The translations under genes were made by a program, and so were the position numbers. DNA of 64,000 nt from Trichormus sp. NMC-1. GTDB lineage: Bacteria > Cyanobacteriota > Cyanobacteriia > Cyanobacteriales > Nostocaceae. The stretch lies in assembly GCF_001858025.1 (NCBI RefSeq), contig NZ_LZQD01000002.1:739781-803780 (forward strand). The letters are read 5' to 3'. Below the pieces are notes generated by a model. The model did not search any database, was not told the origin of the DNA, and worked only from the letters and a program-made list of their open reading frames with translations. Shown here piece after piece: positions 56,758 to 64,000 of the stretch; within the stretch, counting starts at the first letter, position 1, and each line of letters begins with the position of its first letter.

Positions 56758-58071
56758 CTATTTTGCAAATAACAGGGTTTTTGCAGGAGCAAAGTAAACT
56801 GTTTGTTCAGATCGGAGTTTGTCGCAAAGTCTACCTTCTGGTAATTCCACATCGTCGTAGGTGAGGACTTGATCTTTAGCAAGATCACGCTTTAACCGAC
56901 ATCCTTCCGCTATCCCCATTGGTAGTAAGTTTTCTTGCTGGACAATTTCTGAGTTTTCACATTGTCCATAGGTCATGTAATAACCAATACCATCTAGGGT
57001 TTCTCCGGCTTTGAGGTCGATTTTGGCAGTAGCGACGACATCGACAACAGGGCCTGCTATGGGAGCCAGAACGGCATCATGGAACAGGACTGCACGCGCT
57101 ACTGATAAGGGAACTTCAAAATGGCAGAGGTGATAGGGGGTATAGAAGCTGTAGAGGGGTCCTTCACCGAGTTTATAGAGGTTGAGATAATGGCGCTGTT
57201 TGGGGTCGTCGTGGGTGGCAAAAACAAACACTCCTGGGCCTGGTTTTGTGCCAACGACATAATCAACGATGCCACCTAATTCTTTGAGTTGGTCAACATC
57301 GTACATTTTGGTCATTTCATCCACATGACCTGTGTAGTCATATCCCAACATTCCCCGTTTTGCTACTTTCATATCTGTAGCATTGGCAACAATTGCTTGT
57401 TCAAAAGAAATTTTTGTCCCGTCTGCAAAGCTTGTTACCATAGCGGGATTTTGACCCCAGCGTTTAGCAAAGCCTTCTTGGGTGGTGGGGTTGCGGTAGG
57501 GGTCTTGTAGACCTTTGATGTTGCCGCACAGTAGGGGGGTTAAACCGATGCTTTTGACAAAGCGGTACAGGTTCATTTCTACCCCAGGTTGGTCGCCGTC
57601 ACAGGCGCTGAGAATGACTCCAGCGCGGTCTGCATGGACTTTGAGAATGGGACCAATTGTACCGTCGAGTTCTGCGTTCATCAAAATGATATGCTTTTGA
57701 TGAGCGATCGCACTCATGACCAAATGAGCCGCAAATTCAATTGTGCCTGTAACTTCAATGATTGCATCTATGCCTTCTGCTTCGCACAGCAACATGGCAT
57801 CTTCAGTGACTGCATATTGCTCTTGGGCGATCGCCGCTTCTAAATCAGCTACATTAGTAACAACCTGAATATCCTCGATTCCTGCTTCTAAATAAGCTCG
57901 TTTAGCTGTATCTATATGACGATTGAAGATAGCAACTAACTTCATTCCTGGAACAGAATTGATAATTTGATTAGCAATTCCACGTCCCATAAAACCCGCA
58001 CCAATCATGGCTACTTTGACTGGCTTACCTAATGCAGCGCGTGCTTGAAGAGCTTTATCTACAATAATCAT
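56758..58071 (-). CDS. NAD(P)-dependent oxidoreductase with SAF domain
   Basis: A 437-residue protein. It has an N-terminal Rossmann fold with GAGFMGRGIANQII (24-37), a middle domain resembling homoserine-dehydrogenase-like oxidoreductases (ILSACDGDQPGVEMNLYRFV, NIKGLQDPYRNPTTQEGFAK), and a C-terminal SAF domain (about 345-437; KIDLKAGETLDGIGYYMTYG, LLPMGIAEGCRLKRDLAKDQ). Members often sit in polysaccharide clusters beside rfbC/rfbF-like genes and are thought to modify sugars or make an unusual branched sugar; the reaction is not established. The rfbC stop codon lies directly before its start (1-bp gap). Confidence 0.82.
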   Translation of the reverse strand: MIIVDKALQARAALGKPVKVAMIGAGFMGRGIANQIINSVPGMKLVAIFNRHIDTAKRAYLEAGIEDIQVVTNVADLEAAIAQEQYAVTEDAMLLCEAEGIDAIIEVTGTIEFAAHLVMSAIAHQKHIILMNAELDGTIGPILKVHADRAGVILSACDGDQPGVEMNLYRFVKSIGLTPLLCGNIKGLQDPYRNPTTQEGFAKRWGQNPAMVTSFADGTKISFEQAIVANATDMKVAKRGMLGYDYTGHVDEMTKMYDVDQLKELGGIVDYVVGTKPGPGVFVFATHDDPKQRHYLNLYKLGEGPLYSFYTPYHLCHFEVPLSVARAVLFHDAVLAPIAGPVVDVVATAKIDLKAGETLDGIGYYMTYGQCENSEIVQQENLLPMGIAEGCRLKRDLAKDQVLTYDDVELPEGRLCDKLRSEQTVYFAPAKTLLFAK

Positions 58072-58072
58072 T

Positions 58073-58618
58073 TTAAACTCCTATCAAAATAGATTCTAGT
58101 AAAGGCCAATTCCGATCTTTCTCAGACATTTCCGTGGCACTCAAAGGCCAAGAAATTTCTAAAATCGGATCATCATAACGCAAACCACGCTCATATCCAG
58201 GGGTGTAAAATTCACCCACTTGATAAACAACTTCTGCACCATCTGTCAAAGCTTGATAGCCATGAGCAAACATTTCTGGTACATAAAGAGCGCGGCGATT
58301 TTCCGCAGTTAGTTCTACACCAATATGCGATAGATAAGTGGGAGATTCAGGACGCATATCAATAATTACGTCATAAATTGCTCCTTGAGTACAGCGAATT
58401 AATTTTGTTTCTGCTGCGGGGAGAACTTGATAGTGCATTCCCCGCAATGTGCCTTTTTTATGATTAAAAGACAAGTTACATTGAGCAACTGTTGGCTTTA
58501 AACCATGAGCAGCAAATTCTTCAGCGCAGAAAGTCCGAGCGAAGAAACCACGAGAATCAGGCTTTTCTTCTAAATCAATAATAAAAGCGCCGGGGAGATT
58601 AGTGGATGTAAAAATCAT
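58073..58618 (-). CDS. rfbC: dTDP-4-dehydrorhamnose 3,5-epimerase family (RfbC-like)
   Basis: A cupin-fold epimerase of 181 residues. DSRGFFARTFCAEEFAAHGL, KKGTLRGMHYQVLPAAETKL (catalytic His in MHYQ), RCTQGAIYDVIIDMRPESPT, VPEMFAHGYQALTDGAEVVY and YDDPILEISWP are the family blocks. AHGYQ replaces the more common AHGFQ. Because rfbF (CDP-sugar) is nearby, its true substrate may be a CDP- rather than dTDP-4-keto sugar. It is co-transcribed with the SAF oxidoreductase. Confidence 0.88.
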   Translation of the reverse strand: MIFTSTNLPGAFIIDLEEKPDSRGFFARTFCAEEFAAHGLKPTVAQCNLSFNHKKGTLRGMHYQVLPAAETKLIRCTQGAIYDVIIDMRPESPTYLSHIGVELTAENRRALYVPEMFAHGYQALTDGAEVVYQVGEFYTPGYERGLRYDDPILEISWPLSATEMSEKDRNWPLLESILIGV

Positions 58619-58661
58619 CGATTACCTCAATATGGATGGTTAACGTAAAACCTGTTCAGAG

Positions 58662-58820
58662 GGAACAGAAAAAACTCATGTTTAAAAACATGAGGTTGAA
58701 ATAATGAAACTGTTTTTTTCGTGCTACGCATCTTTTAAAAACATCTTTTTTTGACTGAGCTTTAAACTCAGCAAATGAGTGTTTCTTATCTGTTAATAGT
58801 TTCCTGTCCCCTTTTTTTAA
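58662..58820 (-). repeat. Structured repeat, inverted partner of 52265-52389
   Basis: The reverse complement has the same ordered blocks (AACAGATAAGAAAC, CTGAGTTTAAAGCTCAG, GTCAAAAAA, CATTATTTCAA, CATGTTTTTAAACATGAG, TTTTTTCTGTT), with about 30 extra bases in the middle. It lies directly upstream of the rfbC start, so it could be part of that operon's leader. Confidence 0.75.
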
Positions 58821-58896
58821 TTGTTCAATATCAGATTCTCACTTCATCAAACAATATGTAGATTCAGGAGAATTTTTCATTGCTTACACTTCTCGC

Positions 58897-59850
58897 TTAT
58901 GAAGTTTTATCTTCCATTTGCTGATAAGCAACAGCGCTTTCTAAAATTGACACACTCACTAAACTAAGATAAGGAATTATGGTGGTAACTGCCATGATAG
59001 GCCATCTTCTCAAAGCACCAAAAAAAACTTTCCAATTATTATTTTTGAAGTGAGCGACAACTAATTGACTACAAAACTTGTGAGAATATCCTATCTCCCT
59101 TAGTTTGATATTAACTTCCGGTGAATAAGTATATTGCATTTTCAGCAATATTTTTGGCTTTACCATCCAATGACTAGCTCCAAAAGCATTTTCCAAATAA
59201 GCATCTTTAGTTATTTTGACGCTGCCATGACAAGCACAAAAACCAGTTAAAAAGACCTGGTAATCTAAGTTTTTTAAACCATCAGGCCATTTTTGCAGAG
59301 CGGACTGAGCTAATTCTGTCCTGTATACTTGAGCAGTCATTAGTTGTACACCAGCGCGATGTTTTTGTATAGAACGCTCAAATGCTGCTTTGCCATCATG
59401 CTCAACTTGTTCATGATCAACTTCATAACAGCGTTGATATAATAATTCCCCTGTGACTTCATGACGACAGGAAAAATTTAATATCAGTAAAGTTAAATCT
59501 GGCTCTTGCTTTAAGGTATTGACGAGGTAAGATATAGTTTCATCGGCAATAATATCATCATCGCTAATAGTCCAAACATATTTGCCTGTTGCGGCTTGTA
59601 TGCAATAAGCAATATTTTTCATTACCCCAACATTTTCGCTATTTTTGTTGTTATGAAATGTTGAATTTGCTAAAAGTAACTGCCATTTCTTAATTATTTC
59701 CTGTGTATTATCTTCTGAACAATTATCAGAAACAATAATTTCACATTCAGATTCAAAACCTTTGATAGATTTAGCCAGCCATGCTAACTGTTTATCTAGC
59801 AAAGCAGCACGATTATATGTAGGAATAGCAATGGTAAGTAATTTATTCAT
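58897..59850 (-). CDS. Glycosyltransferase family 2
   Basis: A 317-residue GT-A enzyme: LLTIAIPTYNRAALLDKQLA, CEIIVSDNCSEDNTQEIIKK and GKYVWTISDDDIIADETISY with DDD near 97-99. FLTGFCACHGSVKITKDAYL follows in the acceptor region. The C-terminal 40 residues are partly hydrophobic. It lies between the epimerase gene and rfbC on the same strand, with gaps of 130-280 bp. Confidence 0.88.
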   Translation of the reverse strand: MNKLLTIAIPTYNRAALLDKQLAWLAKSIKGFESECEIIVSDNCSEDNTQEIIKKWQLLLANSTFHNNKNSENVGVMKNIAYCIQAATGKYVWTISDDDIIADETISYLVNTLKQEPDLTLLILNFSCRHEVTGELLYQRCYEVDHEQVEHDGKAAFERSIQKHRAGVQLMTAQVYRTELAQSALQKWPDGLKNLDYQVFLTGFCACHGSVKITKDAYLENAFGASHWMVKPKILLKMQYTYSPEVNIKLREIGYSHKFCSQLVVAHFKNNNWKVFFGALRRWPIMAVTTIIPYLSLVSVSILESAVAYQQMEDKTS

Positions 59851-59982
59851 GATATGTTAATCAATCCTCAATAATTAGGAGTTTCCTTGGTGAAAAAATC
59901 AGAATTCTACTGAGTATATTAAAGAATTCCGAACCAAATATATTTGATTTGATTCGGAAAATCGTCCTAATTTATCTTCAAA

Positions 59983-61011
59983 CTATTGTTGACTCCAGAA
60001 AAAATCTTGATCAATTTGTTGAGTACGAATTAGATACTCTAACTGCTTTAATCTTGTGAATCCTCGGAACAGGAAAGTATCTTCAGTCATGTGGATTTGA
60101 CTGAATAAATCTAATAATTGTTGAGCGCCGCGTTGAGCATTCCAATCACACTTAAATCCGGGAAGAATTGTATTAATCTTCTCAAATGAAACTCGATAGC
60201 TGCGGTTATCTGAACCGTTATTACCAAAAGATAATTTACAACCGGGGAAAGTATCAGCAATAATTTCTGCGATTTCTTTAACCCGATAATTATTGGTTGT
60301 ATCTCCGACGTTAAAGACTTGATTGTGGACAACATCTCTAGGTGCTTCTAAAGCGCAAACAATGGCTTTACAAATATCCAAAGCATGAACTAATGGCCGC
60401 CAAGGTGTACCGTCACTAGTCATTTTAATTTCTTTGGTAGTCCATGCTAATCCTGATAAGTTGTTTAAAACAATATCAAATCGCATTCTCGGAGAAGCAC
60501 CAAAAGCAGTAGCATTCCGCATGAAAGTAGGAGAGAAATCATCATCAGCTAATGGCTGAACATCTCTTTCTACTAATGTTTTACATTCTGCATAAGCTGT
60601 TTGTGGATTAACAGGTGATTCTTCTGTAACATCATCTTCACTAGCAACGCCGTAAACACTGCAAGAAGACATATAAACAAAGCGACGTACACCCACAGCT
60701 TTTGCTAGATTAGCAAGACGAACCGAACCTAAATGATTAATTTCATAGGTGATATTGGGTGATAATTGTCCTGTAGGATCATTGGAAAGTTCCGCCATGT
60801 GAACGATTGCTTCCACACCTTGCAAATCTTCAGGAGTAATATTACGAATATCTTTGTTGAGGGTTTTAGCTGTTACGTCAGTCCCGTTATATAACCAACC
60901 AACTTTATAAAATCCAGTATCTACACCGAGAACTTCATGACCTCTGGCAATTAACATAGGAGGTAGTAAAGAACCAAGATATCCTTCTGTTCCTGTTACT
61001 AATATTTTCAT
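59983..61011 (-). CDS. NAD-dependent epimerase/dehydratase (extended SDR)
   Basis: A 342-residue nucleotide-sugar-modifying enzyme. The NAD motif is TGTEGYLGS (6-14), followed by VHMAELSNDP, the catalytic triad SSCSVYG ... YAECK (Ser about 115, Tyr about 140, Lys 144), and RNATAFGASPRMRFDIVLNN. This subgroup resembles sugar epimerases found beside rfbF and the SAF oxidoreductase rather than GalE itself. Substrate is probably a CDP- or dTDP-activated deoxy sugar (inference). A corresponding epimerase gene exists in the Anabaena HEP island. Confidence 0.88.
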   Translation of the reverse strand: MKILVTGTEGYLGSLLPPMLIARGHEVLGVDTGFYKVGWLYNGTDVTAKTLNKDIRNITPEDLQGVEAIVHMAELSNDPTGQLSPNITYEINHLGSVRLANLAKAVGVRRFVYMSSCSVYGVASEDDVTEESPVNPQTAYAECKTLVERDVQPLADDDFSPTFMRNATAFGASPRMRFDIVLNNLSGLAWTTKEIKMTSDGTPWRPLVHALDICKAIVCALEAPRDVVHNQVFNVGDTTNNYRVKEIAEIIADTFPGCKLSFGNNGSDNRSYRVSFEKINTILPGFKCDWNAQRGAQQLLDLFSQIHMTEDTFLFRGFTRLKQLEYLIRTQQIDQDFFWSQQ

Positions 61012-61494
61012 TGTTTTTATTTCCTTGTTTGTGGATTATTTCCATTAAAGGGTGCTTTTTTGGGGATAAATTCTCTTTGCCATAGCACCAACAGCAAAGG
61101 ATGTATAGCAATCTTTGCGGAGGTTGTGAACATCTTGTTAGTTGGGTTAGATGCGGTAATTAACTGATAATGCTCACAGATAAATCACCAAACTATGTTG
61201 TAAACCAACATCCACTATAAAATATGTGTTCATGACTCATTTAGAATCAGTAAATGAGTATTTCTGCACAATATTTTTAGAGTTTAGAGGTAGTTATTGA
61301 TGTTAATTTCATGGATTTTCGCCTCACCATTCCCCAAAAAACATCCCGCCATCTTGACGAAGATTTCATGTCAATGCAGCAGTTATAGCGTTAGGTACAT
61401 CATAGCCCCCTCATCGCTTGCTCTTAGGGGGTTGGGGGTGGGGTTTTTGTCCCTCACTCAACCGATAACCGCTATATTCGTAATTCATCAAAAG
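61012..61494. other. Intergenic region made of dispersed repeats
   Basis: About 480 bp upstream of the epimerase gene. 61103-61185 is the inverted partner of 38641-38723. 61381-61476 is a copy of the 29090-29199 repeat (agccccctcatcgcttgc, gggggttgggggtggggttt) with ends 'agttatagcg' and 'taaccgctat'. No gene is seen; the 90-codon frame at 61297-61569 runs into lhgO antisense. Confidence 0.6.
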
Positions 61495-62712
61495 TTAATT
61501 TTTTGCTGCCATTTCTACAAGAAAGGACTCTTGGGGTATTTGCGCCACAATTGCTTTACCAATTTCTAAAGAAGAAGTCGCAGCGGGAGAGGGAGCATTG
61601 CAAACATGAATAGAGTTGTTACCTTGGACGATTAAAAAGTCGTCTACCAAGGAACCATTATTCATTAATGCTTGAGCGCGAACTCCTGCATGAGTGGGAA
61701 CTAAATCTGCGGCTTGGACTTCAGGAATTAGCTTTTGCAAACTTCTGACAAAAGCGGCTTTACTAAAGGAACGAATGATTTCTTGAATTCCTTCATCAGC
61801 GTGTTTAGCTGCTAGTTTCCAGAAACCAGGATAGGTGATTACTTCGGCAAAATCTCGCAAGTCAAAGTCGGTTTTTTTGTAACCTTCACGTTTAAAGCTG
61901 AGAACTGCATTTGGTCCCGCATGGACACTACTGTCAATCATCCGAGTAAAGTGGACACCCAGAAAGGGGAAATCGGGGTTGGGAACCGGGTAAATGAGCG
62001 TTTTGACCAAATAGCGTTTTTCTGGGGTTAGTTCGTAATATTCGCCCCGGAAAGGAACTATTTTGGCTTGGGGGTCAGCTTTACCTAATTTTGCAATGCG
62101 ATCGCTATGCAATCCGGCACAATTGATCACAAATTGAGTTTCAAAACTACCTTTATTGGTTTCAATTACCTGATTCTTCCCACTTTGGGAAATTTGTAAA
62201 ACTTTGGTATTGAGGCGTAAATCTCCACCTTGCTGTTGAATGATTTCAGCGTATTTTAAACAAACTTGTTTGTAATTAACAATTCCTGTTGAAAATACCC
62301 GAATTCCACCTACACAACTGACATGAGGTTCAATTTCTTTGACTTCTTCAGCACTGATTCTTTGAACTGGTATACCGTTCTCTAAACCTCGTTGATAGAG
62401 AGTTTCTAATCGTGGGAGTTCTTGTTCTTCTGTAGCAACAATAACTTTACCACAAATATCATGTTCAATTTCATATTTTTGGCAGAATTCTACCATTGAG
62501 CGACTACCATCACGGCAAAATTTAGCTTTAAAGCTGCCTGGTTTGTAGTAAACTCCTGAATGAATTACACCGCTGTTATTGCCTGTTTGATGAAATGCCC
62601 ATTGACTTTCTTTTTCTAGCACTAATATCCGTGCATCAGGATAGCGATTTCCTATAGCCATTGCTGTGGAAAGTCCAACTATTCCCCCGCCGATAATCGC
62701 AAAATCATACAT
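61495..62712 (-). CDS. lhgO: L-2-hydroxyglutarate oxidase-like FAD enzyme
   Basis: A 405-residue FAD-dependent oxidase from the ATG at 62712 (MYDFAIIGGGIVGLSTAMAI, the dinucleotide-binding GGGIVG). The frame is open to 62772, but the extra codons overlap rfbF. Other family blocks are HQTGNNSGVIHSGVYYKPGS, PHVSCVGGIRVFSTGIVNYK, NCAGLHSDRIAKLG, FLGVHFTRMIDSSVHAGPNA and VPTHAGVRAQALMNNGSLVD. LhgO converts L-2-hydroxyglutarate to 2-oxoglutarate. Its place between rfbF and the epimerase suggests it may oxidise a sugar-related hydroxy acid instead, or be a metabolic passenger. Confidence 0.87.
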   Translation of the reverse strand: MYDFAIIGGGIVGLSTAMAIGNRYPDARILVLEKESQWAFHQTGNNSGVIHSGVYYKPGSFKAKFCRDGSRSMVEFCQKYEIEHDICGKVIVATEEQELPRLETLYQRGLENGIPVQRISAEEVKEIEPHVSCVGGIRVFSTGIVNYKQVCLKYAEIIQQQGGDLRLNTKVLQISQSGKNQVIETNKGSFETQFVINCAGLHSDRIAKLGKADPQAKIVPFRGEYYELTPEKRYLVKTLIYPVPNPDFPFLGVHFTRMIDSSVHAGPNAVLSFKREGYKKTDFDLRDFAEVITYPGFWKLAAKHADEGIQEIIRSFSKAAFVRSLQKLIPEVQAADLVPTHAGVRAQALMNNGSLVDDFLIVQGNNSIHVCNAPSPAATSSLEIGKAIVAQIPQESFLVEMAAKN

Positions 62713-62756
62713 TAGTAATTTTTCCCCTATCCAAAATCTAACATCTAAAATTGGTA

Positions 62757-63530
62757 TTACCAAATTTTCCACGGAGCTTTATTACTTTGCCATAGATCCT
62801 CTAAGTAGTTTTTGTCTCTTAAAGTATCCATTGGTTGCCAAAATCCATTATGTTTAAAAGCCGATAATTGTTCCATATCAGCTAATTTTTCTAATGGCTC
62901 TTTTTCCCAAACAGTATCATCATCAGTAATAAAGTTGATTACTTCTGGTTCTAGAACAAAATAACCGCCATTAATCCAAGCACCATCACCTTCAGGTTTT
63001 TCTCGAAAACTCGCAATTTTGGTTTGTTCTTGTCCGAGAGAAATTGCGCCAAATCTTCCCGCTGGTTGTACGGCACTGAGTGTTGCTAAACTTTTTTGCT
63101 CTTTATGAAATTTAATTAATTCTGTGATATTTACATCACTGACACCATCACCATAGGTAAAGCAAAAAGTGTCATTACCAATGTGTTCTTTGACTCTTTT
63201 TAAGCGCCCACCTGTCATGGTATTATCACCTGTATTTACTAAGGTGATGCGCCAGGGTTCAGCATATCCAGAATGTATACTCATTTGATTAAATCTCATA
63301 TCAAATGTCACGTCTGACATATGTAAGAAGTAGTTAGCAAAATACTCTTTAATGATGTAACCTTTGTAACCACAACAAATGATAAATTCATTAATTCCGT
63401 GGGAAGAATAAATTTTCATGATATGCCAGAGAATTGGCTTACCACCAATCTCAACCATCGGCTTGGGTTTGATACTGGTTTCTTCACTGAGGCGTGTACC
63501 AAGTCCTCCAGCTAAAATCACCGCTTTCAT
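62757..63530 (-). CDS. rfbF: Glucose-1-phosphate cytidylyltransferase
   Basis: Makes CDP-glucose from glucose-1-phosphate and CTP, the entry to CDP-deoxysugars. It has 257 residues from the ATG at 63530 (MKAVILAGGLGTRLSEETSI), preceded by an AGGA ribosome site; the frame is open to 63596. Typical blocks are KPKPMVEIGGKPILWHIMKI, CFTYGDGVSDVNITELI (metal Asp), INGGYFVLEP and HNGFWQPMDTLRDKNYLEDL. It is the first gene of the block that leads to rfbC. A CDP-glucose 4,6-dehydratase is not in the window. It corresponds to alr2825 of the Anabaena HEP island in order and function. Confidence 0.92.
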   Translation of the reverse strand: MKAVILAGGLGTRLSEETSIKPKPMVEIGGKPILWHIMKIYSSHGINEFIICCGYKGYIIKEYFANYFLHMSDVTFDMRFNQMSIHSGYAEPWRITLVNTGDNTMTGGRLKRVKEHIGNDTFCFTYGDGVSDVNITELIKFHKEQKSLATLSAVQPAGRFGAISLGQEQTKIASFREKPEGDGAWINGGYFVLEPEVINFITDDDTVWEKEPLEKLADMEQLSAFKHNGFWQPMDTLRDKNYLEDLWQSNKAPWKIW

Positions 63531-64000
63531 GCAATTAATTCCTCGAAGATTTGCAGGCAGGTTATAATTTAAGTTATCGGGATGAAGAGGATGCACAAAG
63601 AATAGAGAAAAAATTTCTTTTCATATAGTGATTTTTCTCTACCAACTATCTAGAAACAATTTAACTGTAAATTAATGATAAATTATGAAGAAAAAGTAAA
63701 TTAAGATACTTTATATATAAAAGCTTGATGAATATATTTACTCTCATCTGAATTTGAATTATTCATTTATACCATTGTGGATTTTAGATTTTAGATTTTT
63801 ATTTTTAAAATACTTACTGTATCAGCTTTACAGTTTTGCATCTCCTGCAATATTTTTAAAATTGGTATTAATAAAAACTCATCAACATAAATAATTAGCA
63901 TCAAATGTTGCCTAGCTCTAAAAAAGTGATTTTTTATGAAGAATAAGCAAAAAAATACTAACTATACAGTAAGTAGGTTAACAGAAAAATTTAAAGGTAT
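63531..64000. other. AT-rich region upstream of rfbF
   Basis: About 470 bp at the window edge with no gene that I can support. It contains ATTTTAG repeats (63779-63800) like those at 11723. The rfbF promoter should be here, but no boxes are clear. Confidence 0.4.

Noticed and set aside
61297..61569. 90-codon + strand frame
   Set aside because: Consists of a dispersed repeat and antisense lhgO.

Overview
This window looks like chromosome from a filamentous, heterocyst-forming cyanobacterium (Nostocales: Anabaena, Nostoc, Dolichospermum or a relative). The evidence is photosystem II genes (psbA, psbO), GCGATCGC (HIP1) octamers throughout, heptanucleotide tandem repeats, a long-leader FtsZ and a group 3 SigF. 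The right half carries the heterocyst envelope polysaccharide (HEP) genes hepA and hepC in a large glycosyltransferase cluster. The sequence is AT-rich, with many short hairpin repeats between genes. No rRNA, tRNA, CRISPR array or intact insertion sequence was recognised.

Layout. 1-3.6 kb: end-truncated aroC, a hicBA toxin-antitoxin pair, a TIR-like putative defence protein and two small unknown genes. 3.6-9.2 kb: a rearranged stretch. psbA keeps its promoter, first 49 codons, last 139 codons and terminator, but its middle is replaced by an exact 676-bp copy of the cofG/hflX junction lying 2.4 kb away. Intact cofG and hflX follow, then a 320-bp direct repeat whose two copies are separated by a 91-bp piece of cofG. 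9.2-20.4 kb: conserved housekeeping genes: a PEP-CTERM protein, grxC, gshB, ftsZ, ftsQ, psbO, sigF, a proline-rich lipoprotein and a small conserved gene. 20.4-25.6 kb: an accessory island with a Uma2-type nuclease, a Phd-XisI fusion, a three-gene overlapping antitoxin/ParD/ParE operon, a 116-bp miniature inverted-repeat element and a nuclease-STAND NTPase resembling antiviral Avs proteins. 25.6-29.7 kb: ahcY, with a possible attenuator in its leader, an MscS channel and a small unknown gene.

29.9-63.5 kb: a polysaccharide region with eight GT4 and three GT2 glycosyltransferases, one further glycosyltransferase-like protein, an O-antigen-polymerase-like protein, an exported NHL beta-propeller protein and a PIG-L deacetylase whose 5' end is tandemly duplicated. 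It also has an aspartoacylase, the ABC exporter HepA, the sugar transferase HepC, a Wzc-like chain-length regulator and nucleotide-sugar enzymes (RfbF, a NAD-dependent epimerase, RfbC, a SAF-domain oxidoreductase, an LhgO-like oxidase). The RfbF to HepA order resembles the HEP island alr2825-alr2841 of Anabaena sp. PCC 7120 as I remember it. A likely division of labour is: sugar-nucleotide synthesis, HepC priming, glycosyltransferase assembly, then export and chain-length control by HepA, the polymerase-like protein and Wzc. The product would be the heterocyst envelope polysaccharide.

Three local duplications (psbA/hflX, downstream of hflX, PIG-L) share an unusual copy-and-paste structure. 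They are either template-switch rearrangements or assembly errors, and raw reads are needed to decide. The best candidates for new biology are the nuclease-STAND protein, the TIR-like protein and the Phd-XisI fusion.
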